The notes: generated from the sequence alone by a model not told the origin. Shown: positions 8,000-18,065, numbered from the stretch's first letter. The stretch is DNA of 64,000 nucleotides from Tateyamaria omphalii (GCF_001969365.1 NZ_CP019312.1:1054001-1118000), one strand, 5' to 3'. Translations and numbers: made by a program.

Positions 8000-10900
8000 T
8001 GGCGACCGTTGTACTATCTGCCGCGGGTGCGGCTATTGGCGGCTCGGTTGGCGGGTCCGTTCTTGGCCTGTCGTCGGTGGCGATTGGGCGGGCCGTCGGC
8101 GCGACCCTGGGGCGCCTTATTGACCAACGCGTCATGGGCCAAGGCTCTGAAGTTGTTGAGCATGGAAAGGTTGACCGTTTTCGGTTGTCCAATTCCGGCG
8201 AAGGGGCGGCAATTTCTCAGCTTTATGGTCGCATGAGGTTGGGGGGACAGGTCATCTGGACGTCGGACTTTCTGGAAACCGTGTCTGTAACAGGTGGCGG
8301 AGGCGGCGGCGGTGGCAAAGGTGCACCCTCTGCGCCGCCCGAACCGGAACGGCGCGAATACTCGTACTCCGTCAGCCTTGCGCTTGCGGTCTGTGAGGGC
8401 GAAGTCACCCGGATCGGACGGGTTTGGGCCGACGGCGAAGAGGTCGCGCTGAATGATCTGAACATGCGCGTGTACACCGGATCGATGGATCAGCTTCCAG
8501 ACCCGCTGATTGAGGCCATCGAAGGTCAAGGAATGGTTCCGGCCTATCGCGGTACGGCCTATGTCGTGATTGAACATCTTGCCTTGGGTCGGTTTGGGAA
8601 CCGCGTGCCGCAGTTTTCTTTTGAAGTGGTGCGGCCCGAGCAAGCCGAACAAGACGACGCCGACGAGGAGATGACGCGCGCGATTGAAGCCGTCGCGTTG
8701 ATGCCCGGCACCGGTGAGTATGCGCTGGCAACAACGCCTGTAAACTATGTCGACGCCAACAACGGACGGTGGAGCGCCAACATCAACACCCCTGCCGGAC
8801 GGCCGGATTTCAGTGTGTCATTGGACGCATTGCAGACGGAGTTGCCGAACTGTGAGGCGGCATCACTGATTGTGTCCTGGTTTGGCAACGACCTGCGCTG
8901 CGGCCAGTGTCAGCTGCAGCCAAAAGTCGAGCGATGGAATGTCGAGGGCGAAAACATGCCGTGGTCGGTGAGTGGTTTGCCTCGGACATCGGCCCATGCC
9001 ATTCCACAGGTCGATGGTCGTCCGATTTACGGGGGGACACCTTCGGATAAATCGGTTGTCGAAGCCATCCGGGCGATGGTTTCTGTTGGAAAGAAGGTGA
9101 TGTTCTACCCCTTCATTCTCATGGATCAGCTGGAGGGCAATGCGCTACCGAATCCATACCGTCCGGAAGACAGCCAGCCGCATTTGCCTTGGCGCGGTCG
9201 GATTACCCTGTCCACGGCGCCAGGTGTCGAAGGATCACCTGACGGCACAGCAGTGGCGGAAGCGGAGGTCGACGCCTTCTTTGGCACGGTAGAAGCCAGC
9301 GATTTCTACATCGACAATGAAATTCATTACACCGGACCGACCGAGTGGTCTCTGTCGCGCTTTATCCTGCATTACGCGGCTGTGTGTCGTGCCGCCGGTG
9401 GTATCGACTCGTTTTGCATCAGTTCCGAAATGCGCGGGCTGACCCAGATAAGGGGTGCCGGCAACCGCTTTTATGCCGTGGAAAAGCTGAGATCACTTGC
9501 CGCACAAGTCCGTCTGTTGCTTGGGCCGGGTATCAAGATCAGCTATGCAGCTGATTGGACAGAATATTTTGGGTACCAGCCCCAGGACGGGACCGGAGAC
9601 CGCTATTTTCATCTGGATCCGCTTTGGGCCGACGACAACATCGACTTTATTGGCATCGACAATTACATGCCAATTTCAGACTGGCGCGACGGCGACGACC
9701 ATGCGGATGCTGACTGGCGCAGCATTTACAACCTAGACTATCTGCGCGGCAATATTGAGGGCGGCGAAGGGTACGATTGGTACTACGCTTCAGATGAAGC
9801 TGCCGCTGCACAGATCAGAACACCCATCACCGATGGCGCGCATGACGAACCCTGGGTTTATCGTTTCAAGGATTTGCGAAACTGGTGGAGCAACGCCCAT
9901 CATGAACGTGTCGCCGGTGTGCGGTCAGAGACACCGACGGCGTGGGTGCCTCAATCGAAGCCCATCTGGTTCACAGAAATGGGCTGTGCTGCGATAGACA
10001 AAGGCACAAACCAGCCTAACAAGTTCCTTGACCAGAAATCATCCGAAAGCAGCTTGCCTCGCTACTCAAACGGTGCGCGCGATGATTTGATGCAGAAACA
10101 GTACCTGCGCGCAATGCATTCCCATTGGCGCGCGCCGGAAAACAACCCGGTTTCCGATGAATATGCCGGTCCAATGGTTGATATGTCGCGAGCGTTTGTC
10201 TGGGCTTGGGATGCGCGTCCGTACCCGTTTTTTCCAAATTCTTTGCGGATCTGGTCTGATGGCGACAACTATCCCCGTGGGCATTGGATCAATGGCCGTA
10301 CGTCCGGACGGTCAATTGCGTCTGTTGTCGGTGAAATTTGTGACCGTTCCGGTTTGGTGCACTATGACACTTCAGAGCTTTACGGTTTTGTTAGCGGGTA
10401 CGTTGTGGACGACGTCACGGATGCGCGTGGTGCCTTGCAACCCTTGATGCTGCGCTTTGCATTTGATGCGGTGGAGCGGGATGGGGTTTTGAAGTTCATC
10501 ACGCGGACGGGCCAGAACGCCGTCGCTTTGCCTTCCGGCACACTTGCACTGCATTCCGATCTTAACGGAAGCCTCGAGCAATCTCGCGAGTCAGACGCTG
10601 ATCTGGCAGGGCGTGTTCGGTTGAGATTCGTGCAGACAGATGGCAATTTTGACGTTTTATCGGAAGAAGCGGTGCTGGCGGATGACGCCACGCACGCGGT
10701 ATCTACAAGTGAGATTCCGATGGCCCTGACGCGCCCGGAAGGGCGACAAGTAGCTGAGCGCTGGCTTACCGAAGCGCGGATTGCGCGGGAGGGAGTCAAG
10801 CTCGCCCTCCCTCCTTCTCTCATTGGAGTTGGTGCTGGCGATGTGATCGAAGTCGCGGCAGACAAATCGGAGGGCCCTGGGCTTTATCGAGTGGATCGCG

Positions 10901-11952
10901 TTGAACAAGGCGAGATGCAACTGCTTGAAGCCGTGAGGATCGAACCTGAAATCTATACGCCGTCTGAGATTTCTGACGAGTTGGCAGGCGTGCGCGAATT
11001 CGTTCCGCCGGTACCACTGACATCTGTGTTCATGGATTTGCCGCTCTTGACTGGTGATGAGGTCGAGCACGCACCACATGTCGCGGTTACCGGAACACCA
11101 TGGCCGGGCGGCGTTGCCGTCTACCAGTCATCTTCGGATTCGGATTTCCAACTGAATTCTATCGTCGCAGCGCGTTCGAGTGTCGGTTTTCTGAACCGCC
11201 CGTTGTTGCGTGCAAAAAGTGGTCTGATCGATTACGGCGAGCCGCTTGAAGTGAAGATGGTTCACGGCACGCTGCAGTCCATTCCGGATACCGGGCTTTT
11301 GAATGGTCGCAACCTGGCTGCCATCGGAGATGGTTCGCCCGACAATTGGGAACTCATCCAGTTCAGAGATGTCGAGTTGATTGCCGAGAACCAGTATTTG
11401 TTGTCGCACAGGTTACGCGGTCAAGCAGGCACCGACGCCCTCATGCCCGAAGAATGGCCGACCGGTTCATGGTTCGTCCTGATGAATGGTGTTCCTTCGC
11501 AGATTACCCTTCAGCGTACCCTGCGGCGCATTTCGCAGACATTTCGCGTCGGGCCATCGCGGCGCAGCTACGATGATCCTTCCTACACGGAGGTGCAGCA
11601 CGCGTTTAACGGCAATGGTTTGCGTCCTTATTCGCCAGTTCACTTGACGCTGTCGCGTGGTTCGGCAGGCGTAAACGCAACGTGGATCAGGCGGACGCGG
11701 CTTGATGGTGACGAGTGGGAATTGCCGGATGTGCCATTGGCAGAGGAAACCGAAAGTTACTCGGTTCGCGTTTTGCAGGCGGGACAGATCTTGCGGGAAA
11801 CGACCGTTGCTTCGCCGAACTGGTCTTATTCTGATGCGATGCAGCAGTTGGATGGAGTGTCTGGCGCGTTTGCAGTTGCAGTCGCACAGAACTCAGCCCG
11901 TTTCGGTTCGGGTCCCTTCACGACTGCGGTTTGGGACGTTCCAAGCGTCTGA
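7999..11952 (+). CDS. GTA tail tip/host specificity protein (g15, 'megatron')
   Basis: A 1317-residue tail tip protein. The first about 60 residues are Gly/Ala-rich and hydrophobic (AAGAAIGGSVGGSVLGLSSVAIG). A glycine linker follows near residue 100. The middle is a glycoside-hydrolase-like TIM barrel (GTA TIM-barrel-like domain; DNIDFIGIDNYMPISDWRDGD, PIWFTEMGCAAIDKGTNQPN). Then comes a phage tail protein 3 domain, and finally beta-rich domains presumed to contact the recipient cell. It is the last gene of the structural cluster. I see no obvious strong terminator before cysE. Confidence 0.92.
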   Translation: MATVVLSAAGAAIGGSVGGSVLGLSSVAIGRAVGATLGRLIDQRVMGQGSEVVEHGKVDRFRLSNSGEGAAISQLYGRMRLGGQVIWTSDFLETVSVTGGGGGGGGKGAPSAPPEPERREYSYSVSLALAVCEGEVTRIGRVWADGEEVALNDLNMRVYTGSMDQLPDPLIEAIEGQGMVPAYRGTAYVVIEHLALGRFGNRVPQFSFEVVRPEQAEQDDADEEMTRAIEAVALMPGTGEYALATTPVNYVDANNGRWSANINTPAGRPDFSVSLDALQTELPNCEAASLIVSWFGNDLRCGQCQLQPKVERWNVEGENMPWSVSGLPRTSAHAIPQVDGRPIYGGTPSDKSVVEAIRAMVSVGKKVMFYPFILMDQLEGNALPNPYRPEDSQPHLPWRGRITLSTAPGVEGSPDGTAVAEAEVDAFFGTVEASDFYIDNEIHYTGPTEWSLSRFILHYAAVCRAAGGIDSFCISSEMRGLTQIRGAGNRFYAVEKLRSLAAQVRLLLGPGIKISYAADWTEYFGYQPQDGTGDRYFHLDPLWADDNIDFIGIDNYMPISDWRDGDDHADADWRSIYNLDYLRGNIEGGEGYDWYYASDEAAAAQIRTPITDGAHDEPWVYRFKDLRNWWSNAHHERVAGVRSETPTAWVPQSKPIWFTEMGCAAIDKGTNQPNKFLDQKSSESSLPRYSNGARDDLMQKQYLRAMHSHWRAPENNPVSDEYAGPMVDMSRAFVWAWDARPYPFFPNSLRIWSDGDNYPRGHWINGRTSGRSIASVVGEICDRSGLVHYDTSELYGFVSGYVVDDVTDARGALQPLMLRFAFDAVERDGVLKFITRTGQNAVALPSGTLALHSDLNGSLEQSRESDADLAGRVRLRFVQTDGNFDVLSEEAVLADDATHAVSTSEIPMALTRPEGRQVAERWLTEARIAREGVKLALPPSLIGVGAGDVIEVAADKSEGPGLYRVDRVEQGEMQLLEAVRIEPEIYTPSEISDELAGVREFVPPVPLTSVFMDLPLLTGDEVEHAPHVAVTGTPWPGGVAVYQSSSDSDFQLNSIVAARSSVGFLNRPLLRAKSGLIDYGEPLEVKMVHGTLQSIPDTGLLNGRNLAAIGDGSPDNWELIQFRDVELIAENQYLLSHRLRGQAGTDALMPEEWPTGSWFVLMNGVPSQITLQRTLRRISQTFRVGPSRRSYDDPSYTEVQHAFNGNGLRPYSPVHLTLSRGSAGVNATWIRRTRLDGDEWELPDVPLAEETESYSVRVLQAGQILRETTVASPNWSYSDAMQQLDGVSGAFAVAVAQNSARFGSGPFTTAVWDVPSV

Positions 11953-12071
11953 CATGCGTGTTCGGTAGCGCTAGCGTCGCCATCAATAGTGTTTTGGAAT
12001 GTGGGGCATCACGGCTTTGCGTTTGGAGAAGTGTCCTTATGTAGGTTATGGACAGGCTGAAAGGACGCACC

Positions 12072-12881
12072 ATGGCTGACCTACGTACGAATGTTTCTTC
12101 CATTGACCCGGTTTGGGATCAGATTACGGAAGAAGCACGACAGGCTGTTTCAGACGAGCCTCTGATCGGCGGCTTTGTGCACGCATGCATCCTGCATCAC
12201 AAGTCGGTTGAGAAGGCGCTGTCGTACAGAATTGCCGCGAAACTGGCGTCAAATGAGATGTCGATGGTGGTTGTGCGTGAGATTGTTGAGGAGGCATATC
12301 AGACATCTCCTGCTTTGGTTGAAGCGGCGCGCGCCGATCTGGTCGCCGTGTATGAGCGAGATCCAGCGTGCCATCGGTTGCTGCAACCGATCTTATATTT
12401 CAAGGGCTACCAAGCCATGCAGGCCTACCGCGTTGGTCACTATTTGTGGACCGAGGGGCATCGGGACCTTGCCTATTTCTTCCAGATGCGGGTGTCAGAG
12501 ATTTTCGGCGTCGATATTCACCCCGCCGCGCACATTGGGAAGGGTATAATGATTGATCACGCCCATTCGATTGTCATCGGCGAGACGGCGATTGTTGGTG
12601 ACAACGTGTCGATGTTGCATTCGGTGACGCTTGGCGGGACCGGCAAAGAGGAAGAAGATCGTCACCCCAAGATCGGTAATGGTGTTTTGATTGGTGCCGG
12701 GGCTAAGGTTCTGGGCAACATCAAGATCGGCAATTGCAGTCGCATCGCGGCGGGTTCGGTTGTTTTGGAGGAAGTTCCGCCGTGCAAGACGGTTGCGGGC
12801 ATCCCGGCCAGGATTGTGGGTGAAGCGGGATGCGATCAGCCATCGGTATCCATGAACCACATGCTGGGCAAAGATCACTAG
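12072..12881 (+). CDS. cysE: Serine O-acetyltransferase
   Basis: CysE transfers acetyl from acetyl-CoA to serine, the first step of cysteine synthesis. The 269-residue length is usual. The N-terminal helical domain is followed by the left-handed beta-helix with hexapeptide repeats (IHPAAHIGKGIMIDHAHS, IVIGETAIVGDNVS) and catalytic DHAHS. An in-frame ATG exists at 12048, but AAAGGA lies seven bases before ATG 12072. It follows the GTA cluster directly, an arrangement I recall from other Rhodobacteraceae, and ends at a strong terminator. Confidence 0.93.
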   Translation: MADLRTNVSSIDPVWDQITEEARQAVSDEPLIGGFVHACILHHKSVEKALSYRIAAKLASNEMSMVVVREIVEEAYQTSPALVEAARADLVAVYERDPACHRLLQPILYFKGYQAMQAYRVGHYLWTEGHRDLAYFFQMRVSEIFGVDIHPAAHIGKGIMIDHAHSIVIGETAIVGDNVSMLHSVTLGGTGKEEEDRHPKIGNGVLIGAGAKVLGNIKIGNCSRIAAGSVVLEEVPPCKTVAGIPARIVGEAGCDQPSVSMNHMLGKDH

Positions 12882-12900
12882 ATCGTGGATACGATTTCGA

Positions 12901-12931
12901 AAAGGCCGGAGCTTTGCTCCGGCCTTTTTCT
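12901..12931. terminator. Bidirectional terminator between cysE and pdhC
   Basis: A 12-base-pair perfect stem (aaaggccggagc at 12901-12912, gctccggccttt at 12916-12927) with a three-base loop, followed by T-rich sequence on the plus strand and preceded by an A-run that serves the minus strand. It separates convergent cysE and pdhC. Confidence 0.85.
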
Positions 12932-12947
12932 GTTTTTACGCAGGGCC

Positions 12948-14279
12948 TTAGGCTAGCATTGCCAGTGGGTTTTCAAGGTTGTCTACGATGACCTGCAGCA
13001 ACTGTGCGCCAAGCGCGCCGTCGATGACGCGGTGATCGACGGACAAGGTGACAGACATCACCGTCGCCACGCCCAGTTTTCCATCCTTGCCCACGATCGG
13101 TTTCTTGACGCCAGTGCCAACGGCCAGAATTGCACCGTGCGGTGGGTTGATAACAGCGTCAAAATTATCAATGCCGAACATGCCAAGGTTCGAAATTGCA
13201 AAGCTGCCGCCCTGATACTCATGCGGTGCCAACTTCCGGTCCCGTGCGCGGCTTGCCAGACCCTTCATTTCGGCGGACAAGGCCGACAGCGACTTTTGAT
13301 GTGCGTCTTGCAAGACCGGCGTGAAAAGACCTCCTTCGATAGCTACGGCCACCGCTACATCAGACGGAGTCAATTTTAGCACCTTGTCGCCAGCCCAAAC
13401 GGCATTCGCTTCCGGCACTTGCTGTAGGGCCAAAGCGCACGCCTTGATAATGAAATCGTTCACCGACAATTTCACACCGCGATCCGCCAGTTGGCCATTC
13501 AAAGTGCCGCGGAACTCAAGCAGGGCGTCCAGCTTGATGTCTCGGCGGAGGTAGAAATGCGGCACGGTTTGCTTGGCTTCAGTAAGACGCGCTGCGATGG
13601 TTTTGCGCATTCCATCGAGCTCGACCTCTTCGTATTCCCGGCTCGCATACATTTTCGCAATTGCGTCGCTTGATGGGCCACTTGGCGCAGCGAGCGCTGC
13701 TTGCACCGGGCTTGCGTCTGCGGTGGGCTCAGCCGCCGTCACAGGCGCGGCTTCAGCACTTTCAACATCAGCCTTGACGATACGCCCATGTGGGCCAGAC
13801 CCCTTGATGGCACTCAGGTCCAAACCTTTCTGCGCTGCGATACGGCGGGCGAGGGGCGAGGCGAAAATGCGTTTGACGTCGCCGCTCTTTTGGGCTGCCG
13901 CTGCGGTGGTTGCGTCTGTTTCTCCATGACCATGGCCTTCTGTCGACGTTGTTTCGTCTGATGCATCCTCCGGCGCCGCACTGTTGCCGGCCGCCTCCTT
14001 TGGAACGGATGTGTCACCAATGTCGTCGGCGCTTTCACCGTCTTCGAGCAGTACCGCAATGGGCGTGTTGACCTTCACGCCCTCGCTGCCCTCGGCCACG
14101 AGGATCTTGCCCACCGTCCCCTCATCGACGGCCTCGAACTCCATCGTCGCCTTGTCCGTCTCGATCTCGGCCAGAAGGTCGCCGGACGATACCGTATCCC
14201 CCTCTTTCACCAGCCACTTTGCAAGCGTGCCTTCCTCCATCGTCGGAGACAGCGCGGGCATGAGAATTTCTATCGGCAT
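12948..14279 (-). CDS. pdhC: Pyruvate dehydrogenase E2, dihydrolipoamide acetyltransferase
   Basis: The 443-residue E2 core of the pyruvate dehydrogenase complex moves acetyl from lipoamide to CoA. Domains in order: one lipoyl domain (residues 1-80, lipoylated Lys in ETDKATM), an acidic Ala/Glu linker, the E1/E3-binding domain ([19 protein letters not shown], about 140-175), and the catalytic domain ending with [12 protein letters not shown]. Third gene of the operon, 12 bases after pdhB. Its lipoyl domain is nearly identical to that in pdhB. Confidence 0.95.
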   Translation of the reverse strand: MPIEILMPALSPTMEEGTLAKWLVKEGDTVSSGDLLAEIETDKATMEFEAVDEGTVGKILVAEGSEGVKVNTPIAVLLEDGESADDIGDTSVPKEAAGNSAAPEDASDETTSTEGHGHGETDATTAAAAQKSGDVKRIFASPLARRIAAQKGLDLSAIKGSGPHGRIVKADVESAEAAPVTAAEPTADASPVQAALAAPSGPSSDAIAKMYASREYEEVELDGMRKTIAARLTEAKQTVPHFYLRRDIKLDALLEFRGTLNGQLADRGVKLSVNDFIIKACALALQQVPEANAVWAGDKVLKLTPSDVAVAVAIEGGLFTPVLQDAHQKSLSALSAEMKGLASRARDRKLAPHEYQGGSFAISNLGMFGIDNFDAVINPPHGAILAVGTGVKKPIVGKDGKLGVATVMSVTLSVDHRVIDGALGAQLLQVIVDNLENPLAMLA

Positions 14280-14291
14280 GTCTGCGGCTCC

Positions 14292-15671
14292 TTAGCGGTA
14301 GGTAACTTGTTTGACGGCCTGGATCACCTCAGCTGTGGTGATCAACGCGTGCTTTTCGAGGTTAGCGGCATAGGGCATCGGGACATCCTTACCCGTGCAG
14401 TTGATGACAGGCGCATCAAGGTAGTCGAACGCTTGCTGCATAATGACAGAGCTAATGTAGTTGCCGACGGAGCCTTGCGGCCAACCTTCTTCAACGGTCA
14501 CACAGCGGTTGGTCTTCATCACCGAGTTGATGATGGTGCCCGTATCCATAGGGCGCAATGTGCGCAGGTCGATGACTTCGGCGTTGATACCCTCTTCGGC
14601 CAGCTTGTCGGCGGCCTCAAGAGCGTATTGCATACCGATCCCGAAGGACACGATGGTCACGTCCTCGCCCTCGCGCCAGATGCGTGCCTTGCCGAATGGG
14701 ATCGAGAAGTCATCCATGTCGGGCACGTCGAAGGTGCGGCCATAAAGGATCTCGTTTTCCAGGAAGATCACAGGGTTGGGGTCGCGGATAGCGGTCTTCA
14801 TCAACCCTTTGGCGTCCGAGGCGGAATAGGGCATGGCCACCTTAAGACCAGGCACCTGCATGTACCACGCGGCGTAGTCCTGGGAGTGCTGGGCACCCAC
14901 GCGGGCGGCGGCACCGTTCGGACCGCGAAAGACCATGGGCGCGCCCATCTGGCCGCCGGACATATACAGCGTCTTGGCAGCGGAGTTGATAATCTGGTCG
15001 ATCGCCTGCATAGCGAAGTTGAAGGTCATGAACTCGACAATAGGGCGCAATCCGCCAAAGGCGGCGCCGACCCCGATCCCGGCAAAACCGTGTTCTGTGA
15101 TGGGTGTGTCGATCACGCGCTTTGCGCCGAACTCATCGAGCAAGCCTTGGGACACTTTGTAAGCGCCCTGATACTCGGCCACTTCCTCGCCCATCAGGAA
15201 CACGGTCTCGTCCGCACGCATCTCTTCAGCCATCGCGTCGCGCAAAGCTTCACGCACAGTCTGTTCCTTCATGGCGGTGCCTTCCGGCCAGTCAGGGCTC
15301 GCATCCACCTTTGGGGCAGGGGGTGTATCGGGGGTAGAGGCGGTCGCGGGGGAGGCGGCCTTGCCCTCTTCGCCGTTCAACGCAGCGGGGGCAGGGGCGC
15401 TTGACGTCTCGATGTCGTCCACGCTCTCGCCTTCCTCGATCAGGACGGCGATGGGGGTGTTCACCTTTACGCCTTCGGTGCCTTCGTCGATCAGGATCTT
15501 GCCGACGATCCCCTCGTCAACAGCTTCGAACTCCATCGTCGCCTTATCGGTCTCGATCTCGGCCATGATGTCGCCGGACGACACCGTATCGCCCTCCTTC
15601 ACCAGCCATTTCGCAAGCGTGCCTTCCTCCATCGTGGGGGACAGGGCGGGCATCAGAATTTCGGTTGCCAT
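14292..15671 (-). CDS. pdhB: Pyruvate dehydrogenase E1 beta with N-terminal lipoyl domain
   Basis: The beta subunit of the E1 decarboxylase, 459 residues, longer than the plain E1-beta because residues 1-80 are a lipoyl domain ([15 protein letters not shown]). A Pro/Ala-rich linker follows, then the transketolase-like pyrimidine and C-terminal domains from about 135 ([36 protein letters not shown]). This layout is typical of Alphaproteobacteria. I chose the start at 15671 (MATEILMP) because GGGGAG precedes it; an upstream in-frame ATG at 15728 lies inside pdhA. Confidence 0.95.
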   Translation of the reverse strand: MATEILMPALSPTMEEGTLAKWLVKEGDTVSSGDIMAEIETDKATMEFEAVDEGIVGKILIDEGTEGVKVNTPIAVLIEEGESVDDIETSSAPAPAALNGEEGKAASPATASTPDTPPAPKVDASPDWPEGTAMKEQTVREALRDAMAEEMRADETVFLMGEEVAEYQGAYKVSQGLLDEFGAKRVIDTPITEHGFAGIGVGAAFGGLRPIVEFMTFNFAMQAIDQIINSAAKTLYMSGGQMGAPMVFRGPNGAAARVGAQHSQDYAAWYMQVPGLKVAMPYSASDAKGLMKTAIRDPNPVIFLENEILYGRTFDVPDMDDFSIPFGKARIWREGEDVTIVSFGIGMQYALEAADKLAEEGINAEVIDLRTLRPMDTGTIINSVMKTNRCVTVEEGWPQGSVGNYISSVIMQQAFDYLDAPVINCTGKDVPMPYAANLEKHALITTAEVIQAVKQVTYR

Positions 15672-15685
15672 GTGTCTTGCTCCCC

Positions 15686-16696
15686 TTACGCGTTCTGCGG
15701 CGCCGTTTCGGCGTAGATGTCGGTCCAAAGCTCGTCGAGCGCTGGCTCTGGGCTCTCCTTCGCAAACTCGGCGCTGGCGTTCACGACCTCCTTGATCTCC
15801 TTGTCGATGGCCTTCAGATCCTCTTCGCTCGCATGCTTGCCCGTCAGCAACATCGAGCGCACCGCCTCGATGGGATCACGCTCATCGCGCATCTTCTGCA
15901 CCTCCTCGCGGGTCCGGTACTTGGCCGGGTCCGACATCGAATGCCCGCGATAGCGATAGGTCTTTATCTCAAGAATGTAAGGTCCCTTGCCAGACCGGCA
16001 GTGGGCCACGGCCTTCTCACCGGCGGCCTTCACGGCCAGCACATCCATGCCGTCCACTTCCTCACCGGGAATGCCATAGGCGGCACCCCGCTCCCAGTAG
16101 CTGGGCGACTTGGTGGACCGCTGGGTCGACGTGCCCATGGCGTACTGGTTGTTTTCAATGACAAATACGACAGGCAAGTCCCACAGCTCGGCCATGTTGT
16201 AGGATTCGTAAACCTGCCCCTGGTTCGCGGCCCCATCCCCGAAATAGGTAAAGGTCACGCGCCCGTTCTCCTTGTACTTGTCGGCAAAAGCCAAACCGGC
16301 CCCCAGCGGCACCTGAGCGGCCACAATGCCGTGGCCGCCATAAAAATGCTTCTCTTTCGAGAACATGTGCATCGAACCGCCCTTGCCCTTGGAATAGCCG
16401 CCCTCGCGGCCCGTCAGCTCGGCCATGACGCCGTTGGGGTCCATGCCACAGGCCAGCATATGGCCGTGATCGCGATAGGACGTGATGCGCTTGTCGCCTT
16501 CCTCGGCCGCAGCCTCCAGCCCCACGACAACGGCCTCCTGCCCGATATACAGGTGGCAAAAGCCGCCAATCAGACCCATGCCGTACAACTGGCCCGCCTT
16601 TTCCTCGAAGCGGCGGATCAAAAGCATGTCGCGGTAGTAGCCTTTCAGCTCCTCCGCTGACACGTTCGGTTTACTTGCGGCTTTGCGCGCGGCCAT
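15686..16696 (-). CDS. pdhA: Pyruvate dehydrogenase E1 alpha
   Basis: The thiamine-diphosphate-binding alpha subunit of E1, 336 residues. The TPP motif is [23 protein letters not shown] with VIENNQ, and the conserved loop [19 protein letters not shown] is present. The start at 16696 (MAARKAAS) is favoured over ATG 16711 because GGGAGGT lies between them at ideal spacing. First gene of the pdhABC operon. An inverted repeat shared with lpdA lies 20 bases upstream of the start. Confidence 0.95.
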   Translation of the reverse strand: MAARKAASKPNVSAEELKGYYRDMLLIRRFEEKAGQLYGMGLIGGFCHLYIGQEAVVVGLEAAAEEGDKRITSYRDHGHMLACGMDPNGVMAELTGREGGYSKGKGGSMHMFSKEKHFYGGHGIVAAQVPLGAGLAFADKYKENGRVTFTYFGDGAANQGQVYESYNMAELWDLPVVFVIENNQYAMGTSTQRSTKSPSYWERGAAYGIPGEEVDGMDVLAVKAAGEKAVAHCRSGKGPYILEIKTYRYRGHSMSDPAKYRTREEVQKMRDERDPIEAVRSMLLTGKHASEEDLKAIDKEIKEVVNASAEFAKESPEPALDELWTDIYAETAPQNA

Positions 16697-16715
16697 GCGG
16701 CGACCTCCCATAAAT

Positions 16716-16741
16716 GGAATAGTTTAGCGTTAAACTATTCC
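16716..16741 (-). promoter_or_regulatory. Inverted-repeat operator upstream of pdhA
   Basis: A perfect 11-base inverted repeat, GGAATAGTTTA-N4-TAAACTATTCC, 20 bases before the pdhA start. The core TAGTTTA-N4-TAAACTA recurs exactly upstream of lpdA at 33856-33873. The shared core on genes of one enzyme complex points to a common regulator, which is not encoded in this window. Confidence 0.75.
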
Positions 16742-16822
16742 CTACAGGATTCGGTTCCCATACGCGACAGTCAATTTGCCGCAACGGCAAGCGCGTGCAT
16801 ATCAGGCATGTTTTGTGGGAGA

Positions 16823-17122
16823 TCAGCGGATGACAATCTCGTCGCTGCGCAACATCCCCAGCACGCTGCGGGCCTGCTCATCCAGCAGATCAAGATCAAG
16901 ATAACCGTCCGACAACCGCTTGGTCAGGTTCTCCATCTCGGCCACCTGCGCCTGCACCTCTACCAGTTGCGCGGCCAGATCGCGCGCTTCGGCCTGGATC
17001 TCCGCCCGGCGGAACACGCCAAAATCCCCCTGCACAGCGGCAAAGGTGAAATAGGTCGCAAGCGCAAATGCGACCGAGAAAAAGACGAAGGTGCCCAAAG
17101 CGGGGCGTGCGGTGCGGGTCAT
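16823..17122 (-). CDS. FtsB/DivIC-like septum formation initiator
   Basis: A 99-residue bitopic membrane protein of the septum formation initiator (DivIC/FtsB) family, expected to act with FtsL and FtsQ in the divisome. A short cytoplasmic start is followed by one membrane segment (about residues 8-28, ALGTFVFFSVAFALATYFTF) and a coiled coil (IQAEARDLAAQLVEVQAQVAEMENL, about 40-70). The conserved LDEQARSVLGM motif lies near the end. It is upstream of pdhA in the same orientation, but a 126-base gap with the operator separates them. Confidence 0.82.
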   Translation of the reverse strand: MTRTARPALGTFVFFSVAFALATYFTFAAVQGDFGVFRRAEIQAEARDLAAQLVEVQAQVAEMENLTKRLSDGYLDLDLLDEQARSVLGMLRSDEIVIR

Positions 17123-17219
17123 ACTACTCTGCCTCTGATCCGCCTCTATGGGCGGTTTTGATCACTATGGCACAGGTGATTCGCGCTGTGAATCCCCTTT
17201 GTTTTATTTGGCTGATTTG

Positions 17220-17267
17220 GGCGGACGACACGTCCGCCTTACGCGGTAAGGCGCATCCTGATGCGCC
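17220..17267. repeat. Three abutting palindromes
   Basis: Three hairpin-forming palindromes lie end to end: ggcggacg/cgtccgcc (17220-17238), cttac/gtaag (17238-17250) and ggcgcatc/gatgcgcc (17250-17267). They lie in the noncoding gap between the SDR stop (17284) and the FtsB-like start (17122), downstream of the SDR gene. The layout resembles a REP-type extragenic element or a compound terminator. Copy number elsewhere cannot be judged from one window. Confidence 0.5.
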
Positions 17268-17283
17268 CGAACCCATGCAGACG

Positions 17284-18057
17284 TCAGTGCTTGCCCATCA
17301 TTTGCGCCGCAACCCGCGTTGTGATCCCGCGCGGACTGATCCGGGGCAGAAAGGCAAAAACCTTGTTCATCATGCCCGGCACGACGATGCGCTTGCCAAT
17401 GCGCGCCTCAAGCCAACCCAACTCGGCGACCTCTCCGGCTTTCATCGGTTTCGCCATTTTCAGCAGCCGCACACCGTCCATGTCGGCGTCTTCAAAGAAA
17501 TTCGTGGCTGTCGCACCGGGGCACAGGGCGGTCACTGTCACATTCGATCCGCGCAGCTCTTCTGCCACCGCCTCTGACAACGACAGGACATAGGCTTTGG
17601 TGCCATGATAGACCGCCATGTTCGGACCGGGCGTGAACCCCGCGACAGACGACACATTCAGGATGCGCCCTTTGGGCAGTGCATTCATATGCGGGATCGC
17701 CAGCTTCATCAGCCGCGTCAGCGCCAGCATGTTCACATTGATCGACGCCAGTTCGCGCGCCCAGCCCTGACCTTCGTCAAAGGGCCCGTTGTAGCCAAGC
17801 CCCGCATTGTTCACGAGCACATCAATCTCGCGCCCGTCGGTGGCTTGCGTCCACAGCCGCTCGACCTGGTCCATGTCGGACAGATCGGCAGGGATCACCA
17901 CAACCTCGACACCGCGCGCGCGGACCTCGTCCGCGACCTTGTTCAGCTTGTCCTCTGAGCGCGCAGCAAGGATCAGGTTGCGCTGCTCCTTGGCTGCGAT
18001 GCGCGCAAACTCCACGCCCAAGCCTTCGGATGCGCCGGTGATGAGTGTCCAGGCCAT
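17284..18057 (-). CDS. SDR family NAD(P)-dependent oxidoreductase
   Basis: A 257-residue classical short-chain dehydrogenase. Seen: the cofactor motif TGASEGLG at residues 7-14, NNAG near 83-86, the catalytic Ser in NVSSVAG and the YHGTK motif (Tyr and Lys). The C-terminal 60 residues are basic and hydrophobic with no recognised substrate signature, so the substrate is unknown. The start lies at the end of an inverted repeat (18066-18092) whose last arm contains the probable ribosome-binding site GGGGA. Confidence 0.88.
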   Translation of the reverse strand: MAWTLITGASEGLGVEFARIAAKEQRNLILAARSEDKLNKVADEVRARGVEVVVIPADLSDMDQVERLWTQATDGREIDVLVNNAGLGYNGPFDEGQGWARELASINVNMLALTRLMKLAIPHMNALPKGRILNVSSVAGFTPGPNMAVYHGTKAYVLSLSEAVAEELRGSNVTVTALCPGATATNFFEDADMDGVRLLKMAKPMKAGEVAELGWLEARIGKRIVVPGMMNKVFAFLPRISPRGITTRVAAQMMGKH

Positions 18058-18065
18058 GTGGTGAT

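Noticed and set aside
1..12000. A prophage instead of a GTA
   Set aside because: No integrase, lysogeny or replication genes seen; gene order, short tape measure and the cysE neighbour fit a GTA, though the upstream terminase genes are outside the window.
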